DNA of 38,895 bases from Saccharopolyspora soli (GTDB lineage Bacteria > Actinomycetota > Actinomycetes > Mycobacteriales > Pseudonocardiaceae), in contig NZ_JALBWV010000076.1 of the NCBI RefSeq assembly GCF_022678645.1, positions 1 to 38,895 on the forward strand, in the 5' to 3' direction. The notes beneath the pieces were generated by a model. That model worked only from the letters and a program-made list of their open reading frames with translations. It had not been told where the DNA came from and made no database searches. Within the stretch, counting starts at the first letter, position 1. Every line of letters starts with the position of its first letter. Position numbers and translations under genes: made by a program. Positions 15,554 to 24,686 of this stretch are shown in pieces.

Positions 15554-16555
15554 ATGGAATTCCGCCACCTCGGCCGCAGCGGCCTGGTCATCAGCGAGAT
15601 CGCCTACGGCAACTGGATCACCCACGGATCCCAGGTCGAAGAGGACGCGGCCGTCGCGTGCATCCGCGCCGCGCTGGACGCTGGGATCACCACCTTCGAC
15701 ACCGCCGACGTCTACGCCGAAGGCCGCGCCGAGGCCGTGTTGGGCCGCGCGCTGCGGTCCGAGCGCCGCGAAGGTTTGGAGATCTTCACCAAGGTGTACT
15801 TCCCCACCGGGCCGGGCCGCAACGACCGCGGCCTCAGCCGCAAGCACATCATGGAATCCATCGACGCCTCGCTGCGCCGCCTGCAGACCGACTACGTCGA
15901 TCTCTACCAAGCCCACCGCTACGACCCGGAGACCCCGCTGGAAGAGACCATGGAAGCGTTCGCCGACGTGGTCCACGCCGGGAAGGCATGCTACATCGGG
16001 GTGTCCGAGTGGACCGCCGACCAACTCCGCGCCGGGCACGCGCTGGCCCGCGAGCTGCACGTGCCGCTGGTGTCCAACCAGCCGCAGTACTCGGCGCTGT
16101 GGCGGGTGATCGAGGACGAGGTGGTGCCGACCTCGGAGGAACTGGGCATCGGCCAGGTCGTCTTCTCGCCCATCGCGCAGGGCGTGCTCACCGGCAAGTA
16201 CCTGCCCGGAGCGGCCCCGCCAGCAGGTTCGCGCGCCACCGACAAGCGAGGTGCGGGCTTCGTCGCCCGATTCCTCCGCGACGACGTGGTGGAGCGGGTG
16301 CAGCAGCTCAAGCCGCTGGCCGAGGAGGCGGGCCTGTCGCTGGCGCAGCTGGCGGTGGCCTGGGTGCTGCAGAACAGCAACGTCTCCGCCGCGATCATCG
16401 GAGCGTCCCGGCCCGAGCAGATCGCCGAGAACATCGCGGCCTCGGGGGTCAAGCTGGATGCGGAACTGCTGCGGCGGATGGCGGAGATCCTCGCCCCGGT
16501 TGTTGAACGGGATCCGGGCAAGACGGCCGAAAACGCCCCCAAGAAGCGCAACTGA
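15554..16555 (+). CDS. Aldo/keto reductase (potassium-channel beta-subunit-like family)
   Basis: A 333-residue (beta/alpha)8 NADPH-dependent reductase. The catalytic set is visible: D in TFDTADVY, Y in DVYAEGRAE, K in IFTKVYFP, and H in YQAHRYD. The NADPH-binding C-terminus reads AAIIGASRPEQIAENIAASG, as in YajO and Kv-beta proteins. ATG at 15554 is preceded by GAAGGGACGTC. It is a single gene after a long gap, convergent with the methyltransferase 6 bp downstream. The substrate cannot be told from sequence. Confidence 0.92.
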   Translation: MEFRHLGRSGLVISEIAYGNWITHGSQVEEDAAVACIRAALDAGITTFDTADVYAEGRAEAVLGRALRSERREGLEIFTKVYFPTGPGRNDRGLSRKHIMESIDASLRRLQTDYVDLYQAHRYDPETPLEETMEAFADVVHAGKACYIGVSEWTADQLRAGHALARELHVPLVSNQPQYSALWRVIEDEVVPTSEELGIGQVVFSPIAQGVLTGKYLPGAAPPAGSRATDKRGAGFVARFLRDDVVERVQQLKPLAEEAGLSLAQLAVAWVLQNSNVSAAIIGASRPEQIAENIAASGVKLDAELLRRMAEILAPVVERDPGKTAENAPKKRN

Positions 16556-16561
16556 GCCAGG

Positions 16562-17431
16562 TCAGCGCTTCTCCGCGGCGGCGGAGCGTTCCACTTCGGA
16601 CGCCGTCGCAGCACGGCCGTGCGGGAGGAGGTACCGGGCGGCGAACTCACGAGGTCCCGCCTGGTCCACCTCGCGCCAGCCGTACTCGCCGAGGAAGTCG
16701 GCCACCCGCTCCGGATCGAACCCGAAGCGCCACAACCGCTGCTCGACGACGAATTTCCGGTAGGCCGCCTCAGCACCGTAGAGCGCGGTGCCGTCCAGGA
16801 AATCCTTGCGCACGTAGGTGAACACGAGGCGGCTGCCGGACGCGGCGGTGCACAGCGACTCGAACATCCGGCGGACCGCTGGCTCGGTCAGGTACTGGCT
16901 GACGGCCTCCCAGACGAAGGCGATCCGCCCTCCGGCGAGGCCGTGATCGGCGAGCGCCGCGCCGAGGTCCTGGGTTTCGAAGTCGATCGGCACCAGCGTC
17001 ACGTGCGCCGGAACCCTGCCGTACAACCGCTGCACCGCAGCTCGTTTGCGGGTGACGTTCGCGGGCTGGTCGAACTCGTAAACCGGTGTGTTGGCCAGGT
17101 AAGGCAGTCGATAGGCGCGGGTGTCCAACCCGGCGCCGAGGATCACCACCGCGTCCACACCGGCTTCGACCGCCGCTTGCAACTGGTCGTCGATGTAGCG
17201 CTTGCGGCACAGCATGCTCGCCCACAGGCCGGGCAGCTGCCGCTCCGTGCCGTTGATCATCATCCGGCGCGCCGGTTGCCACCGGGTCAGCGCGGTGATC
17301 ACCTTCGCGCCGGTGGGCAGCAGCCGGTAGGCCAGCTTGTCGCGCACCAACGGGACTTCCTCGTGCTGGTCGACGGCGACGATCACCATCGGCCCCACCG
17401 CGGTCTGCGCGGCCGCGTTCGCCATGTTCAC
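16562..17431 (-). CDS. Class I SAM methyltransferase, LCMT/PPM1-like family
   Basis: A 289-residue methyltransferase of the large actinobacterial family related to leucine carboxyl methyltransferases. The SAM site VVILGAGLDTRAYRL (about 94-108) and the second acidic strand VYEFDQP (about 116-122) are typical, as is FVWEAVSQYL. The GTG at 17431 overlaps the stop of the CocE-like gene (GTGA), which indicates translational coupling; an ATG two codons later is an alternative. Members of this family methylate polyketides or other small molecules, but the substrate here is unknown. Confidence 0.9.
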   Translation of the reverse strand: MNMANAAAQTAVGPMVIVAVDQHEEVPLVRDKLAYRLLPTGAKVITALTRWQPARRMMINGTERQLPGLWASMLCRKRYIDDQLQAAVEAGVDAVVILGAGLDTRAYRLPYLANTPVYEFDQPANVTRKRAAVQRLYGRVPAHVTLVPIDFETQDLGAALADHGLAGGRIAFVWEAVSQYLTEPAVRRMFESLCTAASGSRLVFTYVRKDFLDGTALYGAEAAYRKFVVEQRLWRFGFDPERVADFLGEYGWREVDQAGPREFAARYLLPHGRAATASEVERSAAAEKR

Positions 17432-19077
17432 CGGGTCCTTTCCGCTGCGTGGTCCGAGCGCTGCGGCAGGAAGACCGCCGACGCATGCCCTGGATCATGG
17501 AAGACTTCCTGGTCAGCCGCGAGCAAGTCGGTGCCGAACGGGTCACCGGTGCCCGGATTTCGGGCGTAGCGGGGATGCGCGCCGCTGGACACCTGGAGCC
17601 GGACGCGGTGCCCGCGCCGGAATCGGTGCGCGATCGGCCACAGCTCGACCCGCGCCACCCGAACCCCGTCGGCCCCAGGCGGCCCGTTGAGCCGCACGAT
17701 CCCGTCGCAGAGGTTCTCCGACCGCCCGCTCGGCGCGACGTCGCAGAGGCGGGCGAAGACGTCGGTGTGCGAGCGGCTGGAGCGGAGGTGGATCTCCGCG
17801 GTGACCGGTCCGACGATCTCCAGTTCCCGATCGAGGACCGGGCTGGTGAACACCAGCACGTCGGGTCTGCTCTCCAGCCGCCGGTTGTCCTTCGGACCGC
17901 TGTTGACGGCGACGACCGCGCCGCCCACCGAGGGCGTCGGGTACGCCGCGTCGTAGCGGTACCGGCTGGGCGAAGACGCGACGGGCATCCGCGTGTCGAG
18001 CCCGCCGTCCGCGTGCACGTACCAGGGTCTCGGCGCGCAACCCGGCGGCGGCCAGTCGAGGAGGTCGACCCACCGCTTGGCGCCCGTCACGTTGACCCGC
18101 ACCGGGTCGGCTGGCAGCTTCCCCTTGCCACGCAACGCATGTTCCAGCACTGCGAACGATTCGCGCAGGTACGTGCGCGTGTGCATACCGCGCCCGTGCG
18201 CCCACGGCCCGACCAGCAACCGGACCTGCCGCCCGGCGGCGCGCAGTGCTGCGTAGTCTTCGAGCATTCCCGGCAGGAAGAAGTCGTACCAGCCACCGGC
18301 CAGGAGCACGGTGGGCGGCATGTTCTCGACGTTGCGCCGGTGATCCATGCGCGCCCAGTACTCGTCCGGTTCGGGGTGCCGCAGCCACTGCTGGAAGTAC
18401 GGCACGTGCTCCCCGACGGCCACCAGATCGGCATCGCCGATCGCGGGCGCCAGGACGGCTCGCCGAAGCTTCTGCGGCCCGGTGAGCGCACCGACCAACT
18501 GACGCGGCAGCGATCCACCCGTGCGGAACATCTCGTGCACGACCTGCACCCAGCCCAGCGCGTTGCCCAGTGCGAACACCCCGCCGGGATACATGAACGA
18601 GTGGTAGAACTCCGAAGGCGCGTCCTGGATGATCGCCGCCTGCCACTGCGGGATGGGCTGCTGCGCGAGTTCCCACTGCACGTAGCCGAGGTAGCTCGTG
18701 CCCCAGGTAGCCATCGCGGCCGGGAACCACGGCTGGGTTCGCAACCACGCCACGGTCGCGGGCCCGTCGCCCGGTTCGACGACGAAGCCGTCGAACCCGC
18801 CGCCGGAGTCCGCGGTGCCGCGCAAGCTCTGCTGGAACACCTGGAACCCCTGCTCGGCGATGATCCGGGCCAGCACGGCGTATGCCTGGCGCCGACCGTA
18901 GAGCGTGCGGATCAGCACCAGCGGCGCGTGCTGGTCATCGACCGGGTAGTACCGGTCCGCGAGGAGCCGGACCCCGTCCGGCATGGGCACCGGAATGTCG
19001 CGTTGCACAGCGACTCGCCTGACCGGGCCGGGCAGGCCGATCAGGTGGCGAACCGTGGCGGTGAGCGGTGCCGACAT
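17428..19077 (-). CDS. CocE/NonD-family hydrolase (S15-type alpha/beta hydrolase)
   Basis: A 549-residue hydrolase. The N-terminal part (VQRDIPVPMPDGVRLLADRYYP) and the nucleophile motif ATWGTSYLG, with S128 as predicted nucleophile, define the X-Pro dipeptidyl-peptidase/cocaine-esterase family. A helical cap and a C-terminal jelly-roll domain follow (about 340-549, with EIHLRSSRSHTDVFARLCDV and HRVRLQVSSGAHPRYARNP). Such enzymes cut ester or acyl bonds. There is no signal peptide. It is first in a two-gene operon with the methyltransferase. ATG at 19077 follows GGAAGGG. The upstream gap (19078-19206) shows no recognisable box. Confidence 0.9.
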   Translation of the reverse strand: MSAPLTATVRHLIGLPGPVRRVAVQRDIPVPMPDGVRLLADRYYPVDDQHAPLVLIRTLYGRRQAYAVLARIIAEQGFQVFQQSLRGTADSGGGFDGFVVEPGDGPATVAWLRTQPWFPAAMATWGTSYLGYVQWELAQQPIPQWQAAIIQDAPSEFYHSFMYPGGVFALGNALGWVQVVHEMFRTGGSLPRQLVGALTGPQKLRRAVLAPAIGDADLVAVGEHVPYFQQWLRHPEPDEYWARMDHRRNVENMPPTVLLAGGWYDFFLPGMLEDYAALRAAGRQVRLLVGPWAHGRGMHTRTYLRESFAVLEHALRGKGKLPADPVRVNVTGAKRWVDLLDWPPPGCAPRPWYVHADGGLDTRMPVASSPSRYRYDAAYPTPSVGGAVVAVNSGPKDNRRLESRPDVLVFTSPVLDRELEIVGPVTAEIHLRSSRSHTDVFARLCDVAPSGRSENLCDGIVRLNGPPGADGVRVARVELWPIAHRFRRGHRVRLQVSSGAHPRYARNPGTGDPFGTDLLAADQEVFHDPGHASAVFLPQRSDHAAERTR

Positions 19078-19206
19078 GATGAAGCCCTTCCGGACGTGGT
19101 TGCATCACGCCGACCAGACTTCCCGGCACACCATCGGTGCCGCGACGAGCCCCGATGCGCCCACGCTAGACCATCGCCACAAAATCCAGAAGACGCCGAA
19201 GGACTC

Positions 19207-19414
19207 GAGACCGTTTCCAGAAGTGGTTTGCGTAGCGGCGCCGGTAGCGGAACCTCAGACGCCGCCTCGCTGTGGGATCCCCGACATCATGTACTTCCAA
19301 TTCGCAGTTTCACTGCACTGTCGGGGCTGTCCTCCCGAGGCGACGTCTGAGAACCCGCGGCGGTGCGAGCTGAGTCCCACACCGCAAGCGGCTACGCCGC
19401 TTACAAAACAGACC
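19207..19414 (-). repeat. Dispersed intergenic repeat, copy C (near full length)
   Basis: On the reverse strand it shares the block order of copy B: a stem AAGCGGC-GTA-GCCGCTT, CTCGCACCGCCGCGGGTTC, TCAGACGTCGCCTCGGGAGG, ACATGATGTCGGGGA and GAGGTTCCGCTACCGGCG. It ends with a tail (GAAACGGTCTC) that matches copy A. It starts directly next to the TAA of the small membrane protein at 19415. The middle spacer differs completely from that of copy B. Confidence 0.8.
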
Positions 19415-19837
19415 TTATCCCCGGATCTTCTCCGGTACGGGCGGCGAGCTGCGCTGCGCGGGCACCGACGGCGTGGCCTCCACCGCCGCCGGGCGTCGTA
19501 TCGCGCGGAACACCGCGCCCGAGGCTGCGCCGACCGCTGCCGCGAGCACGAGGATGCCGAACCCCACCGCGGCTGCCCGGTCGAAGACCAGGTCGCCACG
19601 GGTTCCGACCGCGAAGCTGGCGTACAGCGCCCAGCAGGCCACCACGGTCGCCACGGCGGCGGGCACCGTGGTCAGCGCTGAAATCGCCGCCACGAGGACC
19701 GCCAGCCCGGCCACGGCGGCGACTGGGCGAGTGGCGTCGTCCAGCGCCGTGGTGGCCACGACGATCACGAAACCGCCAGCGAATCCGAGTGGAAACCCGA
19801 AACCTCCGGGCAATGCGTGCCACTGCGCATTCCTCAT
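19415..19837 (-). CDS. Small integral membrane protein, DUF4118-like
   Basis: A 140-residue protein with about four membrane helices (GFPLGFAGGFVIVVATTAL, AAVAGLAVLVAAISAL, AAVATVVACWALYASFAVG, VGFGILVLAAAVGAASGAVF) and a proline-rich cytoplasmic tail. The pattern resembles the DUF4118 membrane domain found at the front of KdpD, here without any kinase domain. I chose the ATG at 19837; the frame is open further upstream, but that part has no coding character. It is a single gene between the CocE operon and the BVMO operon. Its function is unknown. Confidence 0.6.
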   Translation of the reverse strand: MRNAQWHALPGGFGFPLGFAGGFVIVVATTALDDATRPVAAVAGLAVLVAAISALTTVPAAVATVVACWALYASFAVGTRGDLVFDRAAAVGFGILVLAAAVGAASGAVFRAIRRPAAVEATPSVPAQRSSPPVPEKIRG

Positions 19838-19981
19838 GCGCCCAGTACACGCCCGCTCGGACCGCGGATGCCCGGCGTTGCCGCCACCTTGACACCCCGC
19901 AAGTCTTTCCTGACGCCGTCGTGACGGGCGACCTGCCGCCGCGATCACCCTTGCGCCTGCGGCGGGCGTCGTTGCAAGCTC

Positions 19982-20001
19982 AACTTAGCGATCGATCAGT
20001 T
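19982..20001. promoter_or_regulatory. Imperfect palindrome upstream of the BVMO operon
   Basis: AACTTAGCGATCGATCAGTT is 16/20 symmetric and lies about 70-90 bp before the BVMO start. It is among the few AT-containing stretches in the 234-bp promoter gap and looks like an operator for a TetR- or GntR-type protein. No regulator gene adjoins the operon. Confidence 0.45.
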
Positions 20002-20071
20002 ACCCCGAGCGCCGACCCGACCAGGCACGACGATGAGCCCACTCGATTCGAGATCAAGGGAGCGCAGCCGG

Positions 20072-21673
20072 ATGAACGGGGACAGCCCGCACTACGACGC
20101 GATCATCATCGGAGCCGGATTCTCCGGTATGTACATGCTCAAGACGCTGCGCGACAAGGGATTTCGGGCGCACGTCTACGAACGCGGCGCGGACGTCGGC
20201 GGCACCTGGTACTGGAACCGCTACCCCGGTGCCCGCTGCGACGTGGAAAGCCTCTACTACTGCTACTCGTTCTCCGAGGAGCTGCAGCAGGACTGGGAGT
20301 GGACCGAGCGCTACCCGTCGCAGCCGGAGATCCTGCGCTACGCCCGCCACGTCGCCGAACGCTTCGACCTGCGGCGCGACATCTCCTTCGAGACCAACAT
20401 CCGCTCCGCCACCTACGACGAGCAGGCCGACCAGTGGCGCGTGCGGACCGACGACGGGGTGCGCACCGCACGGTTCCTGATCACCGCGGTCGGCTGCCTG
20501 TCGGCCACCCAGACACCCGAGTTCCGCGGCATCGACACCTTCCGGGGTGAGTGGTACCACACCGGCCGCTGGCCGCACGAGGCGGTGGACTTCACCGGCA
20601 AGCGGGTGGCGGTCATCGGCACCGGTTCCTCGGCGATCCAGGCGATCCCGGTCATCGCCGAGCAGGCCGCGCAGCTCACCGTGTTCCAGCGGACCGCGCA
20701 GTTCAGCGTCCCGGCCCACAACCGACCGCTGAGCCCGGCGGAACAGCGCCGGGTCAAGGCCGACTACGCGCGGCTTCGAGCCGAGGCCCGCATGTCGCAG
20801 AGCGGGATCCTCTCCGAACGGCTTGAGCGCAACGCCGTCGACGTACCTGCCGACGAGCTGGCCGCCGAGCTGGAGCGGCGCTGGAACATCGGCGGGGTCA
20901 CCTTCTGCACGGCCTACCAGGACACGCTGCGCGACCCCAGGGCCAACGAGCTCACGGCCAATTACGTGCGCGACAAGATCCGGGGGATCGTCGACGACCC
21001 GGAGACCGCCGAGCTGCTGTGCCCGACCAGCCACCCCATCGGCACCAAGCGGATCGGCGTCGACACCGACTACTACGCCACCTACAACCGGGCCAACGTC
21101 TCGCTGGTCGACATCAGCCGCCAGCCGATCTCGGCGATCACCCCCGCCGGGTTGCGGGTCGGCGACCGGAACTTCGAGTTCGACATCATCGTGTTCGCCA
21201 CCGGCTACGACGCGATGACCGGACCGCTGAACCGGATCGACATCCGCGGCGTCGGCGGGCAGCGGCTCAAGGACAAGTGGGCCGCCGGGCCGCGGACCTA
21301 CCTCGGGGTGGCCTGCGCGGGATTCCCGAACATGTTCACCATCACCGGGCCGGGCAGCCCGTCGGTGCTCAGCAACATGATCGTGTCCATCGAGCAGCAC
21401 GTGGAGTGGATCGGCGAGCACCTCGACCACCTGCGCCGCAACGGGATCAAGCGCAGCGAAGCCGTCGCGGAGGCCGAGCAGCAGTGGGGCGCGCACGTCA
21501 ACGAGGTCGCCGCCGCAACCCTCTACCCCCGTGCGGCATCCTGGTACATGGGCGCGAACGTGCCGGGCAAGCCACGTGTGTTCATGCCCTACATCGGTGG
21601 TGTCGGCGTGTACCGCGAGGTGTGCCAGAGCATCGCCGACGACGGCTACCGGGGCTTCCGCCTCACCGCCTGA
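20072..21673 (+). CDS. Baeyer-Villiger monooxygenase (flavin, NADPH-dependent)
   Basis: A 533-residue type I BVMO, which inserts an oxygen next to a ketone to give an ester or lactone. The FAD Rossmann motif GAGFSG is at 14-19, the BVMO fingerprint FRGEWYHTGRWP at 157-168, and the NADPH Rossmann motif GTGSSA at 183-188. The second BVMO hallmark GTWYWNRYPGARCD follows the first Rossmann fold. The length is normal. I prefer the ATG at 20072, with GGGAG upstream, over one 39 nt earlier. It heads a tight operon with an aldehyde dehydrogenase (23 bp), a FGGY kinase (24 bp) and rpiA (17 bp). The ketone substrate is unknown, and the link to pentose phosphate enzymes is unusual. Confidence 0.94.
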   Translation: MNGDSPHYDAIIIGAGFSGMYMLKTLRDKGFRAHVYERGADVGGTWYWNRYPGARCDVESLYYCYSFSEELQQDWEWTERYPSQPEILRYARHVAERFDLRRDISFETNIRSATYDEQADQWRVRTDDGVRTARFLITAVGCLSATQTPEFRGIDTFRGEWYHTGRWPHEAVDFTGKRVAVIGTGSSAIQAIPVIAEQAAQLTVFQRTAQFSVPAHNRPLSPAEQRRVKADYARLRAEARMSQSGILSERLERNAVDVPADELAAELERRWNIGGVTFCTAYQDTLRDPRANELTANYVRDKIRGIVDDPETAELLCPTSHPIGTKRIGVDTDYYATYNRANVSLVDISRQPISAITPAGLRVGDRNFEFDIIVFATGYDAMTGPLNRIDIRGVGGQRLKDKWAAGPRTYLGVACAGFPNMFTITGPGSPSVLSNMIVSIEQHVEWIGEHLDHLRRNGIKRSEAVAEAEQQWGAHVNEVAAATLYPRAASWYMGANVPGKPRVFMPYIGGVGVYREVCQSIADDGYRGFRLTA

Positions 21674-21696
21674 CGCACACCGGGGAGCAGATCCGC

Positions 21697-23148
21697 ATGC
21701 CGACCCAGCACGACATCATCACCTGCCGGAACTTCTACGCCGGAACCTGGCACGACACCTCGGGCAACCAGATCGAACGGCACAACCCGGCGACGGCCGA
21801 ACTGGTCGCCGTCGCGCCGAGGTCATCGGCCGACGACGTCGGGCAGGCGGTGACGGCGGCCGTCGCCGCCTTCCGGAGCTGGCGGCGGACCCTGCCGGTC
21901 GAACGGTCCCAGCACCTGCACCAGCTGGCCGGGGCGTGTGCCGAGCGGGTCGACGACCTGGCCGTCGCGATCACGCGGGAGCAGGGCAAACCGCTGGACG
22001 AAGCACGCGGCGAGGTGCGGAAGTTCATCGCGGCGCTGCACTACTACGCCGAGGAGGCGCAGCGGGTCTTCGGCCGCACCATCCCCAACGACGCGCACGG
22101 CTTCACCAGCATCGTCGAGCAGGAGCCGATCGGTCCGGTCGCCGGGATCGTGCCGTGGAACTACCCGATCGAACTGATCGGCTGGAAGCTGGCCGGGGCA
22201 ACCGCGGCCGGGTGCACCATCGTGATCAAACCGTCGGAGTACACCCCTGGCTGCGCCCAGATCCTGTCCGAGTGCGTCGCGTCGACGTTGCCGCCCGGCG
22301 TGGTCAACTTCGTCTACGGCGACGGCGACACCGGACAGGCGCTGGTCTCGCATCCGGTGATCGCCAAGGTCGCGTTCACCGGCTCGATGCGGACCGGCCA
22401 GGCCATCTTCCGCGCCGTAAGCGGAATCACCGGCCTGTCGCTGGAACTCGGCGGCAGCTGCCCGATGATCGTCACCGACCAGGCCGACATCCCGGCGGCG
22501 GTCACCGGGGCAACGCGGCGTTCGTTCCGCAACGCCGGTCAGATCTGCATCGCCATCAACCGCATCTACGTGCAGGACGGAGTCTACGAAGAATTCGTCG
22601 GCGGGGTGGCGGCCGCGGCCGAAGCGCTGAAGGTCGCCGACGGCCTGCGCGTTCCCTCGGCCGACGTCGGCGCGCTGACCATGATCGAGACCTACCAGCG
22701 AACCCTCGATCACATCGCGGACGCACGCGCGCGTGGGGCGACCGTCGTGGCTGGTGGCAGGCCGGTCGAGGACCTCTCCCCCGGCCTGTTCCTGCGGCCG
22801 ACCGTGGTGGCCGACGTACCGGATGCGGCGCAGGTGATGCACGAGGAGACCTTCGGCCCGCTGGTGGGCGTCGCCGCCTACACCGATCTCGACGACGCGA
22901 TCGACCGGGCCAACTCGGCGCCGGGCGGGCTCGCCGCCTACGCCTACACCAACGACACGCGCGAAACGTTCACGCTCGCCCGGGAACTCGACTTCGGCAA
23001 CGTCGCGATCAACAATGTCGACGCTGGCATCATCAACGCCCCCTACGGAGGGCGGCGGGAAAGCGGCTTCGGCTCCGAACACGGCCACGAAGGTCTCGAA
23101 TCGTACCTGCAGCTCAAACACATCCGACTCCGCCACGGCGCGCAATGA
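21697..23148 (+). CDS. NAD(P)-dependent aldehyde dehydrogenase
   Basis: A 483-residue ALDH-superfamily enzyme with general base E250 in LELGG and nucleophile C284 in GQICIA. The cofactor-binding motifs PWNYP and FTGSMRTG and the C-terminal EETFGPLVGV are present. It resembles succinate-semialdehyde, lactaldehyde and glycolaldehyde dehydrogenases in general layout. ATG at 21697 follows GGGGAG. It is the second gene of the BVMO operon and may oxidise an aldehyde released after hydrolysis of the BVMO ester, or a small hydroxyaldehyde. No esterase is in the operon. Confidence 0.94.
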   Translation: MPTQHDIITCRNFYAGTWHDTSGNQIERHNPATAELVAVAPRSSADDVGQAVTAAVAAFRSWRRTLPVERSQHLHQLAGACAERVDDLAVAITREQGKPLDEARGEVRKFIAALHYYAEEAQRVFGRTIPNDAHGFTSIVEQEPIGPVAGIVPWNYPIELIGWKLAGATAAGCTIVIKPSEYTPGCAQILSECVASTLPPGVVNFVYGDGDTGQALVSHPVIAKVAFTGSMRTGQAIFRAVSGITGLSLELGGSCPMIVTDQADIPAAVTGATRRSFRNAGQICIAINRIYVQDGVYEEFVGGVAAAAEALKVADGLRVPSADVGALTMIETYQRTLDHIADARARGATVVAGGRPVEDLSPGLFLRPTVVADVPDAAQVMHEETFGPLVGVAAYTDLDDAIDRANSAPGGLAAYAYTNDTRETFTLARELDFGNVAINNVDAGIINAPYGGRRESGFGSEHGHEGLESYLQLKHIRLRHGAQ

Positions 23149-23172
23149 GGCGCGCGGAAGGACGCCGTCACC

Positions 23173-24669
23173 ATGCTGATCGGCATCGACCTGGGCACCT
23201 CGACCTGCAAGGCGGTCGCGGTCGCGGAAACCGGCGAAGTGGTCGCCAAGTCCAGCCGTGACTACCCGATGATCAACCTGCGGCAGGGCTGGGCCGAACA
23301 GGACCCGGCGAAGTGGTGGCAGGCCACCGACGCCGTGATCAGCGCGCTGACCGCGCAACTTCCCCGCCACGGCCAGGAGGTCGACGGGATCGGCCTTTGT
23401 GGACAGATGCACGGGCTGACCGCGCTCGACACCTCCGGCACGCCGCTGCGGCACGCGATCCTCTGGAACGACCAGCGCTCGGCACCGCAATGCGACTGGA
23501 TCACCGAACGCGCCGGAGGGCTCGACGGCCTGCTGCGGCTGACGCAGAACCGGATGCTGCCGGGATTCACCGGCGGCAAGATCATCTGGCTGCGCGAGCA
23601 CGAACCCGAGGTGTACGCCCGCACCGCGCGCATCCTCAACCCCAAGGACTACCTGCGCCTGCGCATGACCGGCAACCACGTCACCGACGTCTCCGACGCC
23701 TCGGGCACCGGCCTGTTCGACGTCGCCAACCGGAGCTGGTCCAAGCAACTGCTCGGCCTGCTGGACATCGACCCGGCGCTGCTGCCCGACGTCGTCGAAT
23801 CCACCGAAGCGACGGGCTCGATCCGCCCGGAACTCGCCGCTCGCTGGAACATCCCGGAAGCAACGCTGGTCTTCGGCGGCGGCGGGGACGCGGTCATCCA
23901 GACCACCGCGATGGGACTGGTGGATCCCGGACCGGTCGGATTCACCATCGGCACCGCCGGAATCGTCGCGGGCGGCACGGCCTCCTGCCCGGACAACCCG
24001 GACGGCCGGGTGCAGGTCTCCTGCGGCAACGCGCCCGGTCGCTGGCACATCATGGGTGTCTCGCTGGCCGCAGGCGGCGCTTTCCAGTGGTTTCGCGATG
24101 CGCTGGCGCCCGCCCAGCCGGTCTCCTTCGAGCGCCTGATCGGCCTCGCTCGGGATGTCGCCCCCGGATCCGAGGGCCTGCTGTTCCTGCCGTACCTGCT
24201 CGGTGAGCGATCGCCGCACATCGCGCCCGACGCATCCGCGACCTGGATCGGGTTGACACCGATGCACAGCGTGGCCCACCTGACGCGCAGCGTGCTGGAG
24301 GGCGTGCTGTTGAACCTGCGGGAAATCCTCGAAGTCTGCCGCCGAGCCGGACTGGAGTGCGATCGCATCGTCGCCTCCGGTGGCGCGACGAACGAGCCGC
24401 TGTGGCTGGAGATGCTGGCCGACGTGCTCGGCCACGAGACCGTGACGGTCACCGGCGCGACCGACGGGGGCGCCTACGGGGCAGCGCTGACAGCCGGGGT
24501 CGGCGCCGGTCGATGGAACAGCCTCGAAGAAGCGCTCGCCGGTGTCGTGGTCGAGCGGACGTTCACCCCGAACCCGGCCAACACCGCGGTCTACGACGCC
24601 GTTTTCGCCAGGCACCGCCGCCTTTACGAACACCTCGAACCCGTTTTCCAAGACGCCGCAACGTCCTGA
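23173..24669 (+). CDS. FGGY-family carbohydrate kinase (xylulokinase-like)
   Basis: A 498-residue sugar kinase. The phosphate-binding loop GIDLGTSTCKAV is at the N-terminus, followed by GLCGQMHGL and LWNDQRS as in xylulokinases. The catalytic base is D239 in FGGGGDA, and the second FGGY signature lies near LPYLLGERSPH. Length and motifs fit XylB (about 480-500). The immediate neighbour rpiA acts on ribulose 5-phosphate, so the true substrate may be D-ribulose, D-xylulose or a rarer ketose or polyol. It is third in the BVMO operon. Confidence 0.92.
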   Translation: MLIGIDLGTSTCKAVAVAETGEVVAKSSRDYPMINLRQGWAEQDPAKWWQATDAVISALTAQLPRHGQEVDGIGLCGQMHGLTALDTSGTPLRHAILWNDQRSAPQCDWITERAGGLDGLLRLTQNRMLPGFTGGKIIWLREHEPEVYARTARILNPKDYLRLRMTGNHVTDVSDASGTGLFDVANRSWSKQLLGLLDIDPALLPDVVESTEATGSIRPELAARWNIPEATLVFGGGGDAVIQTTAMGLVDPGPVGFTIGTAGIVAGGTASCPDNPDGRVQVSCGNAPGRWHIMGVSLAAGGAFQWFRDALAPAQPVSFERLIGLARDVAPGSEGLLFLPYLLGERSPHIAPDASATWIGLTPMHSVAHLTRSVLEGVLLNLREILEVCRRAGLECDRIVASGGATNEPLWLEMLADVLGHETVTVTGATDGGAYGAALTAGVGAGRWNSLEEALAGVVVERTFTPNPANTAVYDAVFARHRRLYEHLEPVFQDAATS

Positions 24670-24686
24670 CGTCCGCAGGGGAGAGC

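Noticed and set aside
15195..16109. Forward open frame of 304 codons overlapping the start of the aldo/keto reductase
   Set aside because: Most of it is an out-of-frame reading of the reductase gene, and the unique part lacks a ribosome site and coding-like codon use.
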